A stretch of DNA of 29,238 nt, taken from positions 1 through 29,238 of the forward strand of contig CAJMSX010000047.1 in NCBI GenBank assembly GCA_905216195.1. The letters run 5' to 3'. The stretch is from an uncultured bacterium (GTDB lineage Bacteria; Bacteroidota; Bacteroidia; Bacteroidales; Marinifilaceae). The translations under genes and the position numbers were made by a program. The notes under the pieces were generated by a model. The model was not told the DNA's origin and did not search any database. It worked only from the letters and a program-made list of their open reading frames with translations. Below, piece by piece: positions 17,729 through 25,682 of this stretch (within the stretch, counting starts at the first letter, position 1; each line of letters begins with the position of its first letter).

Positions 17729-18330
17729 ATTTTTCCGTTTTTCAATTGTTTCAGATAATTGAACAAGGTCGCCCTCGATACCCGGTAAGTTCTGGCGATT
17801 TCGCTGTGGTTGACCTTTTGCCGGATCAATTGCTGAATTTCTTCCGCATGATCGGCCAGAATTTTCATCTTCGGACTGCTGCCTTTGGGACGCCCCAGGA
17901 CGATTCCCTGAGCTTTCAGCAGAGAAAGCGCCTCTTTGGTTCGCATGGAAATCAGATTTCGTTCTACTTCGGCTACCAAACCGAAGGCGAATCCCAATAT
18001 CTTACTGTTCATAGAATCTCCGAATTCATATCTTTCCTTCACACTGTATATCAGCGCCCCTTTTTTGATACATTTGTCGAGGATGATCAGAATGTCCATA
18101 AAAGTGCGGCTTAAACGGGAAAGTTCAGAGACGATCAAAATATCTCCACGCCCGATTTTTTTCAAAACTTTTCCTAAAATACGGGTATTTTCTTCCTGTA
18201 TTCCACTGACTACTTCCTGTTTCCAATGATCGATTTCGATGTTTCGAGATTTTGCAAATCTCTCGATTTCAGCTTTTTGATGCGATAGTTGCTGATGTTC
18301 CGTACTAACTCTTAAATAAGCTATTACCAT
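17725..18330 (-). CDS. Serine site-specific invertase (Mpi/Hin-like)
   Basis: Serine recombinase of the resolvase/invertase family, 201 residues, that would invert DNA between inverted repeats. The N-terminal catalytic domain has YLRVST with catalytic Ser9, GRGDILIVSELSRLSR with the conserved arginines, and GLVAEVERNLISMRTKEAL, followed by the E-helix. The C-terminal helix-turn-helix (HSEIARTYRVSRATLFNYL) binds DNA. The start was set at ATG 18328-18330 because MVIAYLRVS is the typical N-terminus; the longer frame adds 11 unlike residues. It resembles B. fragilis Mpi, the master invertase of capsule promoters. The gene lies 66 bases from a pair of perfect inverted repeats, its likely substrate. 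Confidence 0.93.
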   Translation of the reverse strand: MVIAYLRVSTEHQQLSHQKAEIERFAKSRNIEIDHWKQEVVSGIQEENTRILGKVLKKIGRGDILIVSELSRLSRTFMDILIILDKCIKKGALIYSVKERYEFGDSMNSKILGFAFGLVAEVERNLISMRTKEALSLLKAQGIVLGRPKGSSPKMKILADHAEEIQQLIRQKVNHSEIARTYRVSRATLFNYLKQLKNGKI

Positions 18331-18396
18331 AAAAAAGAAATTTAATGAATGGATGAATAACAAAAACCTATAATTATTCAGGAAAGGTATAAAAAA

Positions 18397-18415
18397 TCTA
18401 AAAAAACGTTCTTTT
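18397..18415 (+). repeat. Left inverted repeat of the invertible segment
   Basis: TCTAAAAAAACGTTCTTTT, the exact reverse complement of 18551-18569. With mismatches the match extends to 18393-18423 against 18543-18573 (27 of 31 positions). The AAACGTTC core resembles the motif I recall for Mpi-controlled repeats in B. fragilis. Confidence 0.93.
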
Positions 18416-18431
18416 TATTAAACCAAAAATA

Positions 18432-18446
18432 ATCAAATAATTTGAT
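18432..18446. promoter_or_regulatory. Operator-like dyad inside the invertible segment
   Basis: ATCAAAT-A-ATTTGAT is a perfect 7-1-7 palindrome within the invertible segment. It would change sides relative to both flanking genes when the segment flips. It may bind a regulator; no partner is known. Confidence 0.4.
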
Positions 18447-18496
18447 AAGAATAAAAATTATCTCTCTTTTTTTTATTTGATATAGAGATGTTCGCG

Positions 18497-18527
18497 TAAA
18501 CCTATTATGTATGAGGGAGTAACAAAA
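18497..18527 (-). promoter_or_regulatory. Candidate promoter in the invertible segment, facing the invertase
   Basis: Minus strand: TTTTG (18527-18523), 18 bases, then TAGGTTTA (18504-18497), five of six positions of TAnnTTTG. The predicted start near 18490 would give a leader of about 160 bases to the invertase ATG. After inversion it would map to about 18439-18469 on the plus strand, about 105 bases before the pseudopilin ATG. Confidence 0.45.
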
Positions 18528-18550
18528 TATATTTTAAAATGAGTCTAAAT

Positions 18551-18569
18551 AAAAGAACGTTTTTTTAGA
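18551..18569 (-). repeat. Right inverted repeat of the invertible segment
   Basis: Perfect 19-bp reverse complement of 18397-18415. It ends 12 bases before the ATG of the pseudopilin gene, so it would be part of that gene's 5' leader when the switch is ON. Confidence 0.93.
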
Positions 18570-18581
18570 CTTTAATACCAG

Positions 18582-18992
18582 ATGAAAACTTTCAGAACTT
18601 TAAAGCTTAAAGCATTTTCATTACCGGAACTTTTGGTGGTTCTGGTGATTATGGGCATTCTGGTTTTGATTGCCTTGCCGAATCTGATGCCGCTGATTTC
18701 CAAAGCAAAAAGTACGGAAGCACAGCAGCAATTGGTTTTTTTATACACCCTTCAAAAAAACAATTTCTACCTGTCTTCGCGTTATTCTTCTTCCCTGGAA
18801 GAATTGGGATTTGAACAGCAAAAACTGGTTACAGAAGGAGGAAATGCCAATTATCGGATAGAAATTATCGAAGCTACGGAGAAGGGATTTAAAGCCCGGG
18901 CGATCGCCGTGGTGGATTTCGACGGAGACGGTGTATATAATCAATGGGAAATCAATCAGGATAAGGAATTGAAAGAAACCGTAAAAGATTAG
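18582..18992 (+). CDS. Type II secretion / type IV pilus-like pseudopilin
   Basis: A 136-residue prepilin-like protein, processed at the inner membrane and assembled into a periplasmic or surface fibre. The class III signal has a short basic leader (11 residues) and AFSLPELLVVLVIMGILVL: cleavage would follow Ala11 rather than the usual Gly, giving mature Phe1 and the conserved Glu5. The Pro at mature position 4 is unusual but seen in some pilins. The C-terminal half has DFDGDGVYNQWEI, which looks like the calcium-binding loop of GspG-type major pseudopilins. It is first in the gene set and lies directly behind the invertible segment, so its expression should depend on the switch. Confidence 0.88.
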   Translation: MKTFRTLKLKAFSLPELLVVLVIMGILVLIALPNLMPLISKAKSTEAQQQLVFLYTLQKNNFYLSSRYSSSLEELGFEQQKLVTEGGNANYRIEIIEATEKGFKARAIAVVDFDGDGVYNQWEINQDKELKETVKD

Positions 18993-18995
18993 CCT

Positions 18996-19445
18996 GTGAA
19001 ATGGTGGTGTATCCTGGCTTTGTTACCGATGATTTATTCGGATTTCCGCGAACGTCGGATAAAAGTTCTGCATTTGGGGCTGTTTGCTGCGATCTGGATC
19101 TTTGGGTCGCTGTGGAGTGTGGGAATAAGGAGCATGCTCTGGCAAATGCTGCCGAATGTCCTGTTACTGGCCCTCTGCGGGGGGGTGCTGACGGTTTATC
19201 TCAGGCTGAGGAAAGGAAGATGGTGCAGGGGAGAAGAATATATCGGAAAGGGAGACCTTTTGTTTGTATTGATTTTGTCCTCCGGTTTTGAATTTCGGGA
19301 ATTCCTCCGGTTTTTGATAGCGGGTTGTCTGTTTTCTTTAGTGGTCTGGAGGATCCTTTTTTGGGGGAAGAAAGGGGAAGTTACGATTCCGTTTGTGGGG
19401 ACTTTGGGAATCTGTTGTGCGATATACTTGTTTTTTTTAAAGTAA
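18996..19445 (+). CDS. Minimal prepilin peptidase (A24 family)
   Basis: Inner-membrane aspartyl protease that would cleave the leader of the upstream pseudopilin. The 149-residue, very hydrophobic protein has the two expected catalytic aspartates: Asp16 in YSDFRERRI and Asp87 in the GKGD motif (residues 84-87). It lacks the N-terminal cysteine/methyltransferase domain of GspO/PilD, so methylation of the mature pilin is not predicted from this protein. The start is GTG 18996, 3 bases after the pseudopilin stop. The frame and motif fit leave little doubt about the family, although overall similarity to GspO is low. Confidence 0.85.
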   Translation: MKWWCILALLPMIYSDFRERRIKVLHLGLFAAIWIFGSLWSVGIRSMLWQMLPNVLLLALCGGVLTVYLRLRKGRWCRGEEYIGKGDLLFVLILSSGFEFREFLRFLIAGCLFSLVVWRILFWGKKGEVTIPFVGTLGICCAIYLFFLK

Positions 19446-19452
19446 AGGCGTC

Positions 19453-20862
19453 ATGAAGCATCGGATTGCAGTGGATATGTTACAGTTATTTTCCGGAACG
19501 GAAGCCTGGGAATACCGGCTTATTCCTTTTGGGGAAAAGGGAGACCGGATGGTCTGTTACGGGGAGGAAGGCCGGGATTACCGGAAAATTCTGGAGGAAC
19601 TGCAGGTGTTGTGGGGAAAGAAAGTGGAGGTGGAAGGGTTGCGGTCCGAAGAGTTAAAAGAAATGCTGGAACGGTATTACCGGCGGGAAAGCCGCATAAG
19701 CCGCAAATTTCAGGGGGAAGCCCGAACGGATTTTCTGGACGAATTGATCGGAGAAGCATTTGCCTGTTCGGCCAGTGATATTCATTTCGAAAAGTATGAG
19801 GAACGCTGCCGCATCCGGTTTAGGATAGACGGAAAGTTGATCGAGCGCTATGTCCTCGAAGGAAGCGATTACATCGCTTTGGTCAATCAGATAAAAATCA
19901 AAGCGAACCTGGATATTTCAGAAAAACGTTTACCGCAGGACGGGCGGATCTTTTACCATAAAAACGAAAAGAAATTCGACCTGAGAATTTCCTGTTTACC
20001 GGTAATTCACGGAGAAAAGGTGGTGTTGCGTTTGCTGACGAGGCAAAAAGGGCTGCTGGATATCACTCAACTGGGTTTCGACGAAAAACAGTTGGGCGAT
20101 TATTTGTCGGCCGTCCGTCGTTCGCATGGGTTGGTTTTGATTACGGGGCCGACGGGTTCGGGGAAAAGTACCACTTTATATGCTACCCTGCGTTTGTTGA
20201 ATGAAGAGACTACCAATATCCTGACTGTAGAAGATCCGGTGGAATATACCCTGGAAGGAATCAATCAGGTGCAATTGAAAGAAGAAATCGGATTGAATTT
20301 TACCGGGGCTTTGAGGACTTTCCTGAGGCAGGACCCCGATATCATTATGCTGGGGGAAATCCGGGATGCGGAGACCGCGCGGATGGCGATCCGGAGCGCT
20401 TTGACCGGGCATTTGTTATTATCGACCATCCATACCAACAGTGCCTGGGGATGTGTGGCCCGTTTGGCCGATATGGGCATTCATCCTTATTTGCTGGCCG
20501 ATACGTTGGTGGCTTGTGTGGCTCAGCGATTGATCCGTTTACTATGTCCTCATTGCCGGAAGAAAACGGGGAACGAAAAAGTTTATCAGTTAGAGGAGGA
20601 GTTCGCCGGAAGAGAGGGGGAGGATTATCAGCCCGTAGGCTGTCCGGCATGTTATCATACGGGTTACCGGGGGCGTAAAGCCGTGTATGAGGTTATCCCG
20701 GTAGACGAGACTTTGGGGGCGATGATCCGGCGGGGAGAGGGCGATGTGGAAAAATATCTGAAAGATCACCGCATAAGGACATTGAAAGATTCGGCTTTGA
20801 CATTGTGGCGGGAAGGGTGGACTTCCCGGGAAGAAATTCTCTCGTTTCTCACGGATAAATAA
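19453..20862 (+). CDS. GspE/PilB-type secretion ATPase
   Basis: Cytoplasmic hexameric ATPase that would power pseudopilus assembly. The 469-residue protein has an N-terminal domain of about 90 residues, then DIHFEKYEERCRIRFRIDG, Walker A GPTGSGKST (residues 232-240), the Asp box TVEDPVEYTLEGINQ, Walker B DPDIIMLGEIRD and the His box LSTIHTNSAWG. A tetracysteine zinc site follows (CPHC 365-368, CPAC 397-400), as in GspE and PilB. The N1 region for binding a GspL/PilM partner is short. It begins 7 bases after the peptidase gene. No gene for the inner-membrane platform protein (GspF/PilC) is present here. Confidence 0.95.
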   Translation: MKHRIAVDMLQLFSGTEAWEYRLIPFGEKGDRMVCYGEEGRDYRKILEELQVLWGKKVEVEGLRSEELKEMLERYYRRESRISRKFQGEARTDFLDELIGEAFACSASDIHFEKYEERCRIRFRIDGKLIERYVLEGSDYIALVNQIKIKANLDISEKRLPQDGRIFYHKNEKKFDLRISCLPVIHGEKVVLRLLTRQKGLLDITQLGFDEKQLGDYLSAVRRSHGLVLITGPTGSGKSTTLYATLRLLNEETTNILTVEDPVEYTLEGINQVQLKEEIGLNFTGALRTFLRQDPDIIMLGEIRDAETARMAIRSALTGHLLLSTIHTNSAWGCVARLADMGIHPYLLADTLVACVAQRLIRLLCPHCRKKTGNEKVYQLEEEFAGREGEDYQPVGCPACYHTGYRGRKAVYEVIPVDETLGAMIRRGEGDVEKYLKDHRIRTLKDSALTLWREGWTSREEILSFLTDK

Positions 20863-20875
20863 AGAGAGGAGGGTT

Positions 20876-22738
20876 ATGATCCGGAAAATAGGTATATGGA
20901 TTGTTTTGTGTTTCGGTGTCTGTCGGGGAGTAGCTCAGGTAGCCGACACTTTACGTATGGCTGAAATCCGGCAAAAGCTGGAAATGGTGGCCGAAAAAGA
21001 TCCGGCCTGGCTGGAATGCCTGGATGTAACGGCAGGGCGGATGCCCCTGCGTGATCTTTTTCAATACATCGCCCGGGTCGGAGAAGTGAATCTGAGCGTC
21101 AAAGCCGATAGCAACCTGTCCGTCTCCTGTAATTTCAGCCGTATCCGGATTATAGATATGTGTTTGTTTTTATGCCGGGAATATGGTTTGGATGTGCATA
21201 CCGATGGAAATATCGTTTCGGTTTATCCTTATTTGCCCAGGCCTGTTCAGGAGACCGAACCTGAAATTTTTTCCGATTCGGTTAAGTTATCTTATGATCT
21301 GAAAGGACATTCTTTATACCGGGTCGTCAAAAAAATATCCGGGCTTACCGGCTTACATCTCGTTTTACCCGGAGAACTCTATGATTTCCCTGTCCGGGGA
21401 TATGTAGAAAATATGCCTGTGGACGAGGCTTTACGGACATTGGCCGTCATCAATCGTCTGCAAGTGTACAGGCAGAAAGAGGGTTTCTGGGTATTCGAAA
21501 ATGAAAAAACGACCGAAAAAGCGCCGTTTTCTTATCGGACAGAATTGCCGTCCGGTCAGTTGGACGTCGATAGTTGCGGACGCATCACCGCTTTTATAGA
21601 AGCCGGAAAAGCGGGAGAGGTGATTGCTGCCGTATGTGAAAAACTGCATCTCAATTATTATATGCTCCAGTACCCGGAGGTAGCGGTTTCACTCTATGTC
21701 AGAGGAGTGGACTTACACACTTTTTTCAATGTTCTTTTGGCCGGGACTGCCTTTACCTGGAGTCTGGAAAACGGAATTTATCTGTTCGGAGCCGGGGGAA
21801 AGGAAACGTCTTTGAGTACGGTAAAGATTTTTTCTTTGAGAAACCGTACGGTAGAAAAAATCGGGGAATGGATTCCGGACGCTTTGAAAAAAGAGGTGCA
21901 AATCCGGGTTTTCCCCGACTTGAATAGTGTGATTGCGAGTGGAGAACGCGGGCGGGTGGACCGTATCGGCGAATTTTTGAAGGAAATCGACCGGAATGTA
22001 CCTCTGATCACCATAGAGGTTATGATTGTAGATGTAACGAAGGGTTATGCTCAGGAGACAGGAATTACTGCCGGTTTGGGAAATCCTCCCCCTAAGACGA
22101 GCGGAACCTTTAGTCCGGGATTGGATTTGCAATTGAGTTCCGCTACGATCAATCATTTGCTGAACAGCTTTAACGGCTTCGGTTCCATTCGTTTGGGGAA
22201 AGTATCTTCCGATTTTTACCTGAACCTTAAATTCCTGGAAGAAGCCGGAATGATCGAATTGCATTCTACGCCCAAACTTTCGACTTTAAACGGGCACGAA
22301 GCGGTGTTGTCCAGCGGGGAAATCCGGTATTATAAAGAAGTTACGAATAATATCATCGGCTCTCAGAATCCGATGCAATCGGAATCCTATACCTGGAAAG
22401 ATGTAGAAGCTAAAATGAAAGTGAAGATTACGCCTTTTGTAACTCTCAGGAACCTGATCACCCTCGATATCGAAATAGAACAAAGTGAATTTACGGACCG
22501 GGAAGAAAAAAATGCGCCTCCGGGTCGTTCGATGCGAAGTTTTAAGTCCATTATTAAAGTGAATAACGGAGAGATGGTGTTGCTGGGAGGAATAGAGCAG
22601 AATACCCGGAAAAAAGCGTCTTCCGGTTTGCCCTGGATTGCCCGGATTCCGCTTTTGAAATGGTTGTTCGGATCATCGGCAAATCAAAAAAGTTCGCATA
22701 AACTGAACGTTTTTATCAGACCGACGGTGGTGGAATAA
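20876..22738 (+). CDS. GspD/PilQ-type secretin
   Basis: Outer-membrane multimeric channel through which the pseudopilus would act. The 620-residue protein has a signal peptide cleaved near Ala20 and N-domains rich in beta-alpha repeats: one with LKGHSLYRVVKKISGLTGLH near residue 145, another ending EFLKEIDRNVPLITIEVMI near 380. The C-terminal secretin domain includes LEEAGMIELHSTPKLSTLNG, NNGEMVLLGGIEQ and the ending HKLNVFIRPTVVE, close to the family signature. It starts 13 bases after the ATPase gene. A pilotin-type partner is not visible. The gene is in one transcript with the others, by spacing. Confidence 0.93.
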   Translation: MIRKIGIWIVLCFGVCRGVAQVADTLRMAEIRQKLEMVAEKDPAWLECLDVTAGRMPLRDLFQYIARVGEVNLSVKADSNLSVSCNFSRIRIIDMCLFLCREYGLDVHTDGNIVSVYPYLPRPVQETEPEIFSDSVKLSYDLKGHSLYRVVKKISGLTGLHLVLPGELYDFPVRGYVENMPVDEALRTLAVINRLQVYRQKEGFWVFENEKTTEKAPFSYRTELPSGQLDVDSCGRITAFIEAGKAGEVIAAVCEKLHLNYYMLQYPEVAVSLYVRGVDLHTFFNVLLAGTAFTWSLENGIYLFGAGGKETSLSTVKIFSLRNRTVEKIGEWIPDALKKEVQIRVFPDLNSVIASGERGRVDRIGEFLKEIDRNVPLITIEVMIVDVTKGYAQETGITAGLGNPPPKTSGTFSPGLDLQLSSATINHLLNSFNGFGSIRLGKVSSDFYLNLKFLEEAGMIELHSTPKLSTLNGHEAVLSSGEIRYYKEVTNNIIGSQNPMQSESYTWKDVEAKMKVKITPFVTLRNLITLDIEIEQSEFTDREEKNAPPGRSMRSFKSIIKVNNGEMVLLGGIEQNTRKKASSGLPWIARIPLLKWLFGSSANQKSSHKLNVFIRPTVVE

Positions 22739-22846
22739 ATGGAATATGTCGCGACATGTGTGATACGACTTTCCCCGGGGATGTCACCGAGGAAGGCGGA
22801 GCCGTGAAAAAATCACGGAAATGTTTAACTATTAACTCTTCTGATT
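22739..22846. other. Spacer with two dyads before the RHS genes
   Basis: The only large gap (108 bases) in the secretion-RHS set. ATGTCGCGACAT at 22746-22757 is a 12-bp palindrome, and CCGTGA-AAAAA-TCACGG (22802-22818) is a small hairpin without a T tract. I find no TTTG/TAnnTTTG promoter, so readthrough from the secretin gene is likely. The dyads might be regulatory or mRNA-processing sites. Confidence 0.4.
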
Positions 22847-25669
22847 ATGAAACAACAGCTTTTATTTTTAGTGTGCTGGATGTGCTTAGGGAGTACTTAC
22901 GGACAATTCGCCGATTTGCCCCAGACATCCAATTTAAATGTTATACCGCCTGCACCGGAAGCCGCCTCGCTGATCCGGTTCGTAGATTATCCGGTGTCTT
23001 ATTGCACCGGAATACCCGAGATCAGCGTCCCTGTTTATACGGTCAAGAGCCGCGAACTTTCTTTTCCTGTCGCCCTGACTTATCACGCTTCCGGAATCAA
23101 AGTCCAGGATGTGTCCGGTAGCGTGGGTTTGGGATGGGCGTTGGAAGCCGGCGGAGTAGTCAGTAAAGTGGTGCACGGAGAAGAAGACGTTGCCGCCCGG
23201 GATTTTGATATGAAAGACGAGGTCTCTGTCCGGAATGCCAATAATTATCTATATCTGAAAAAAGTGATGAACCGGAGTAAGGAAGCGAATCTCGACCGGT
23301 ATTATTATCATTTTTGTGGGATATCGGGTTCTTTTGTCATTCAGCGGGACGGAACGATCGTACAAATTCCGGATTCCGACAATAAAATAGAACAAATCGC
23401 TAAGCTGAGCACTTCTCCTTTTACGAAAGATCAAGATTTCCGGATTACGACTCCGGACGGTACGGCTTATTATTTCCGGGATAAGGAGTTTATTTATCCG
23501 GATGGCCAGGAAGAATCCGTTTCCAGCTGGTATTTGAATAAGATTGTTTCTTTTAACCGGACGGACAGCATAGAATTTATTTACACTACTTATGCGGATT
23601 GGAGAAAAGAAATAAAAAGCACGGTGCAACAGGCTTCTATCCTCTATCAACACGGAGTGAATCCGGTTCCTTCCTACCGGACCGTTTACAATACCTATTT
23701 TAACCACTACCGAAATTGTCAGTTGTTGAGTGAAATCCGGTTTAACGGAAATAAATTGGTTTTTACTTACCTCAGCAACCGCACCGACAACGGAATGAAA
23801 GAACGTTTAAACGAAATACGGGTTTATGCCGGAGAATTGTTGCAAACCGTCAGTTTGAACAACGCTTCTTATTTCGGAGACGGACGGATGAAACTTTCTT
23901 CGGTGGATATTAAGGATAAAAACGGGAAGCTGACCGATCAGTATACTTTTCAATACATCAATGAATCTTCGGCCTTGACCGGCGAGGGGTATGCCCAGGA
24001 TATGTTCGGATATTACAACGGAAAAAATAACCTTTCCCTGAGCTATCTGGATAGTCAGGGAGAATACAACCATACCCGGGATTATTCTTTTTCTTACGCC
24101 TCCTATTATACCCTGGAAAAAATCAAGAGAATTACGGGCGGACTTACCCGTTTCTTTTATGAGGCGAATTGTCATCCGAAAACTTACGGGACGGATTTGA
24201 ATATCGGTATCCGGATTGCCCGGATCGAAGATTACGAAAGCGAAAGCCGGAAAATAAAAACAAGGGAATTTACTTACGACCTGAGTACGCCTACCAACCG
24301 GATCGAAGAGGACGAACGCTACTATTGCGTACAGGTCGGTTATTTCAACGGGATGGTTTCCGATCCCTACCGGCAGACGAATTATTATTATCCGTTTAGC
24401 GTTACGCCCGGCATACCTTTGGAAGAAACCCGGATTTATTATGGCAAAGTGACCGAAAACATCAGGGACGCGGTTACGAACGAAACGCTGAAGACGGTGT
24501 ATGAATATGACCGGAATAATTTTCAGAACGAAAGCGGGTCGGCTCAGTATTTCCCCGGCTACCAAGCGGATCAGATCGGAGCGAATTGCCCTTTACCCCG
24601 TTTCCGGTTAAATTTATTCAGCGATTATCCGGTCGAGGCTAATTGGGCGTATAACACCTTACTGAAGAAAACAACTTATAAAATCGAGAATAATGTAGAA
24701 ACTCCGGTGGAGGTGATTACTCACCACTATCAAAAATACAATATCCGGCAGATTCAAACCGGTTTGTTTGTAAGGGGAATTATTTTTATGGATAACGAAT
24801 CTACTTCCCTGTTCGACGGCCCGCACGATCAGGTAAATGATTTTTATTTTTTGAACGTCTACGTACAAACAGGTTGCCACAAGCTCAAGTCCACGACCAC
24901 CGACCGTTATTTCGGTACCGATAAGGTAAGTGAAACGGTTGCTTATACTTACAACAGTCTGGATAATCCGGTACGTCCGGGGGACAACCGGGAGGTGAGG
25001 GTACAGACGTATACAGCCGGCGGTAAAACGTATGTACGCCGTTATTACTATCCGGCGGATTATTCGGCCACTCCCTATACGACGATGAAAAACGCCCATA
25101 ATATAAATGCCCTGGTAAAGGAAGAATTACAAATCGAGGGGACGAATACCGCCGTAGTCCAAAATAATTACAGTAATTTTACCGTGAACGGTAAATCTCT
25201 TATCAAAGTCGGCAGTTCCGTAAACAGTTTGAACGGAACGGAGACGAATCGGCTGACCATACACCTTTACGATGCATACGGCAATCCGGCTTGTTTTTCC
25301 ACCAGCGGAGCCCCTAAAGTCTGTTATATCTGGGGATATCAGGGAACCTATCCGGTAGCGGAGATTCGAAATGCCGAATATACTGCGGTCGTCAATGCCC
25401 TGGGCGGCGCATCGGTTTTAAATGCGATCGGAGCTTCCTCCTCTTTGTCGCAAAACGATATCAACAAGCTGAATGCTTTGCGTACTTCCCTGCCCTCGGC
25501 TCAGGTTTCGGTTTATACCTACCGGCCTTTGGTCGGAATTACGAGTGTAACAGATGCTTCCGGACGGAAAATCAGCTATGAATACGACGGAATGGGTCGT
25601 TTGCAACGGGTTGTGGATGAAAACGGCAATCCGGAGAATGAGTATGAATATTTGATAAAAGGACATTAA
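22847..25669 (+). CDS. RHS/YD-repeat protein, N-terminal component
   Basis: A 940-residue exported protein typical of the first half of split Bacteroidetes RHS systems. A signal peptide (about 1-19, ending STYG) is followed by a conserved region with the SLIRFVDYPVSYCTGIPEIS segment, SGIKVQD and GLGWALEAGG near residues 82-105. A long beta-rich stretch ends in typical YD repeats (YEYDGMGRLQRVVDENGN near residue 911). Family knowledge suggests the repeats build a hollow shell that encloses a toxic C-terminal tip supplied by the partner protein. There is no toxin tip in this one. The partner begins 13 bases later. Function on its own is unknown. Confidence 0.85.
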   Translation: MKQQLLFLVCWMCLGSTYGQFADLPQTSNLNVIPPAPEAASLIRFVDYPVSYCTGIPEISVPVYTVKSRELSFPVALTYHASGIKVQDVSGSVGLGWALEAGGVVSKVVHGEEDVAARDFDMKDEVSVRNANNYLYLKKVMNRSKEANLDRYYYHFCGISGSFVIQRDGTIVQIPDSDNKIEQIAKLSTSPFTKDQDFRITTPDGTAYYFRDKEFIYPDGQEESVSSWYLNKIVSFNRTDSIEFIYTTYADWRKEIKSTVQQASILYQHGVNPVPSYRTVYNTYFNHYRNCQLLSEIRFNGNKLVFTYLSNRTDNGMKERLNEIRVYAGELLQTVSLNNASYFGDGRMKLSSVDIKDKNGKLTDQYTFQYINESSALTGEGYAQDMFGYYNGKNNLSLSYLDSQGEYNHTRDYSFSYASYYTLEKIKRITGGLTRFFYEANCHPKTYGTDLNIGIRIARIEDYESESRKIKTREFTYDLSTPTNRIEEDERYYCVQVGYFNGMVSDPYRQTNYYYPFSVTPGIPLEETRIYYGKVTENIRDAVTNETLKTVYEYDRNNFQNESGSAQYFPGYQADQIGANCPLPRFRLNLFSDYPVEANWAYNTLLKKTTYKIENNVETPVEVITHHYQKYNIRQIQTGLFVRGIIFMDNESTSLFDGPHDQVNDFYFLNVYVQTGCHKLKSTTTDRYFGTDKVSETVAYTYNSLDNPVRPGDNREVRVQTYTAGGKTYVRRYYYPADYSATPYTTMKNAHNINALVKEELQIEGTNTAVVQNNYSNFTVNGKSLIKVGSSVNSLNGTETNRLTIHLYDAYGNPACFSTSGAPKVCYIWGYQGTYPVAEIRNAEYTAVVNALGGASVLNAIGASSSLSQNDINKLNALRTSLPSAQVSVYTYRPLVGITSVTDASGRKISYEYDGMGRLQRVVDENGNPENEYEYLIKGH

Positions 25670-25682
25670 AAACGAAATCAGG

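Larger units (their letters stand above)
18397..18569. promoter_or_regulatory. Invertible promoter segment (phase switch)
   Basis: A 173-bp AT-rich segment bounded by perfect 19-bp inverted repeats, located between a serine invertase gene and the first gene of the secretion/RHS set. The right repeat ends 12 bases before the pseudopilin ATG, too close for a fixed promoter, so transcription from nearby must start inside or across the segment. Inside, on the minus strand, TTTTG (18523-18527) and TAGGTTTA (18497-18504, one base off TAnnTTTG) are 18 bases apart and point toward the invertase. Inversion would point the same promoter at the pseudopilin gene. Inversion itself cannot be shown from one sequence. 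Confidence 0.85.

Noticed and set aside
23796..23812. AAAGAACGTTT inside the first RHS gene resembling an invertase half-site
   Set aside because: No inverted partner is nearby and the bases are ordinary codons of the gene; probably chance.
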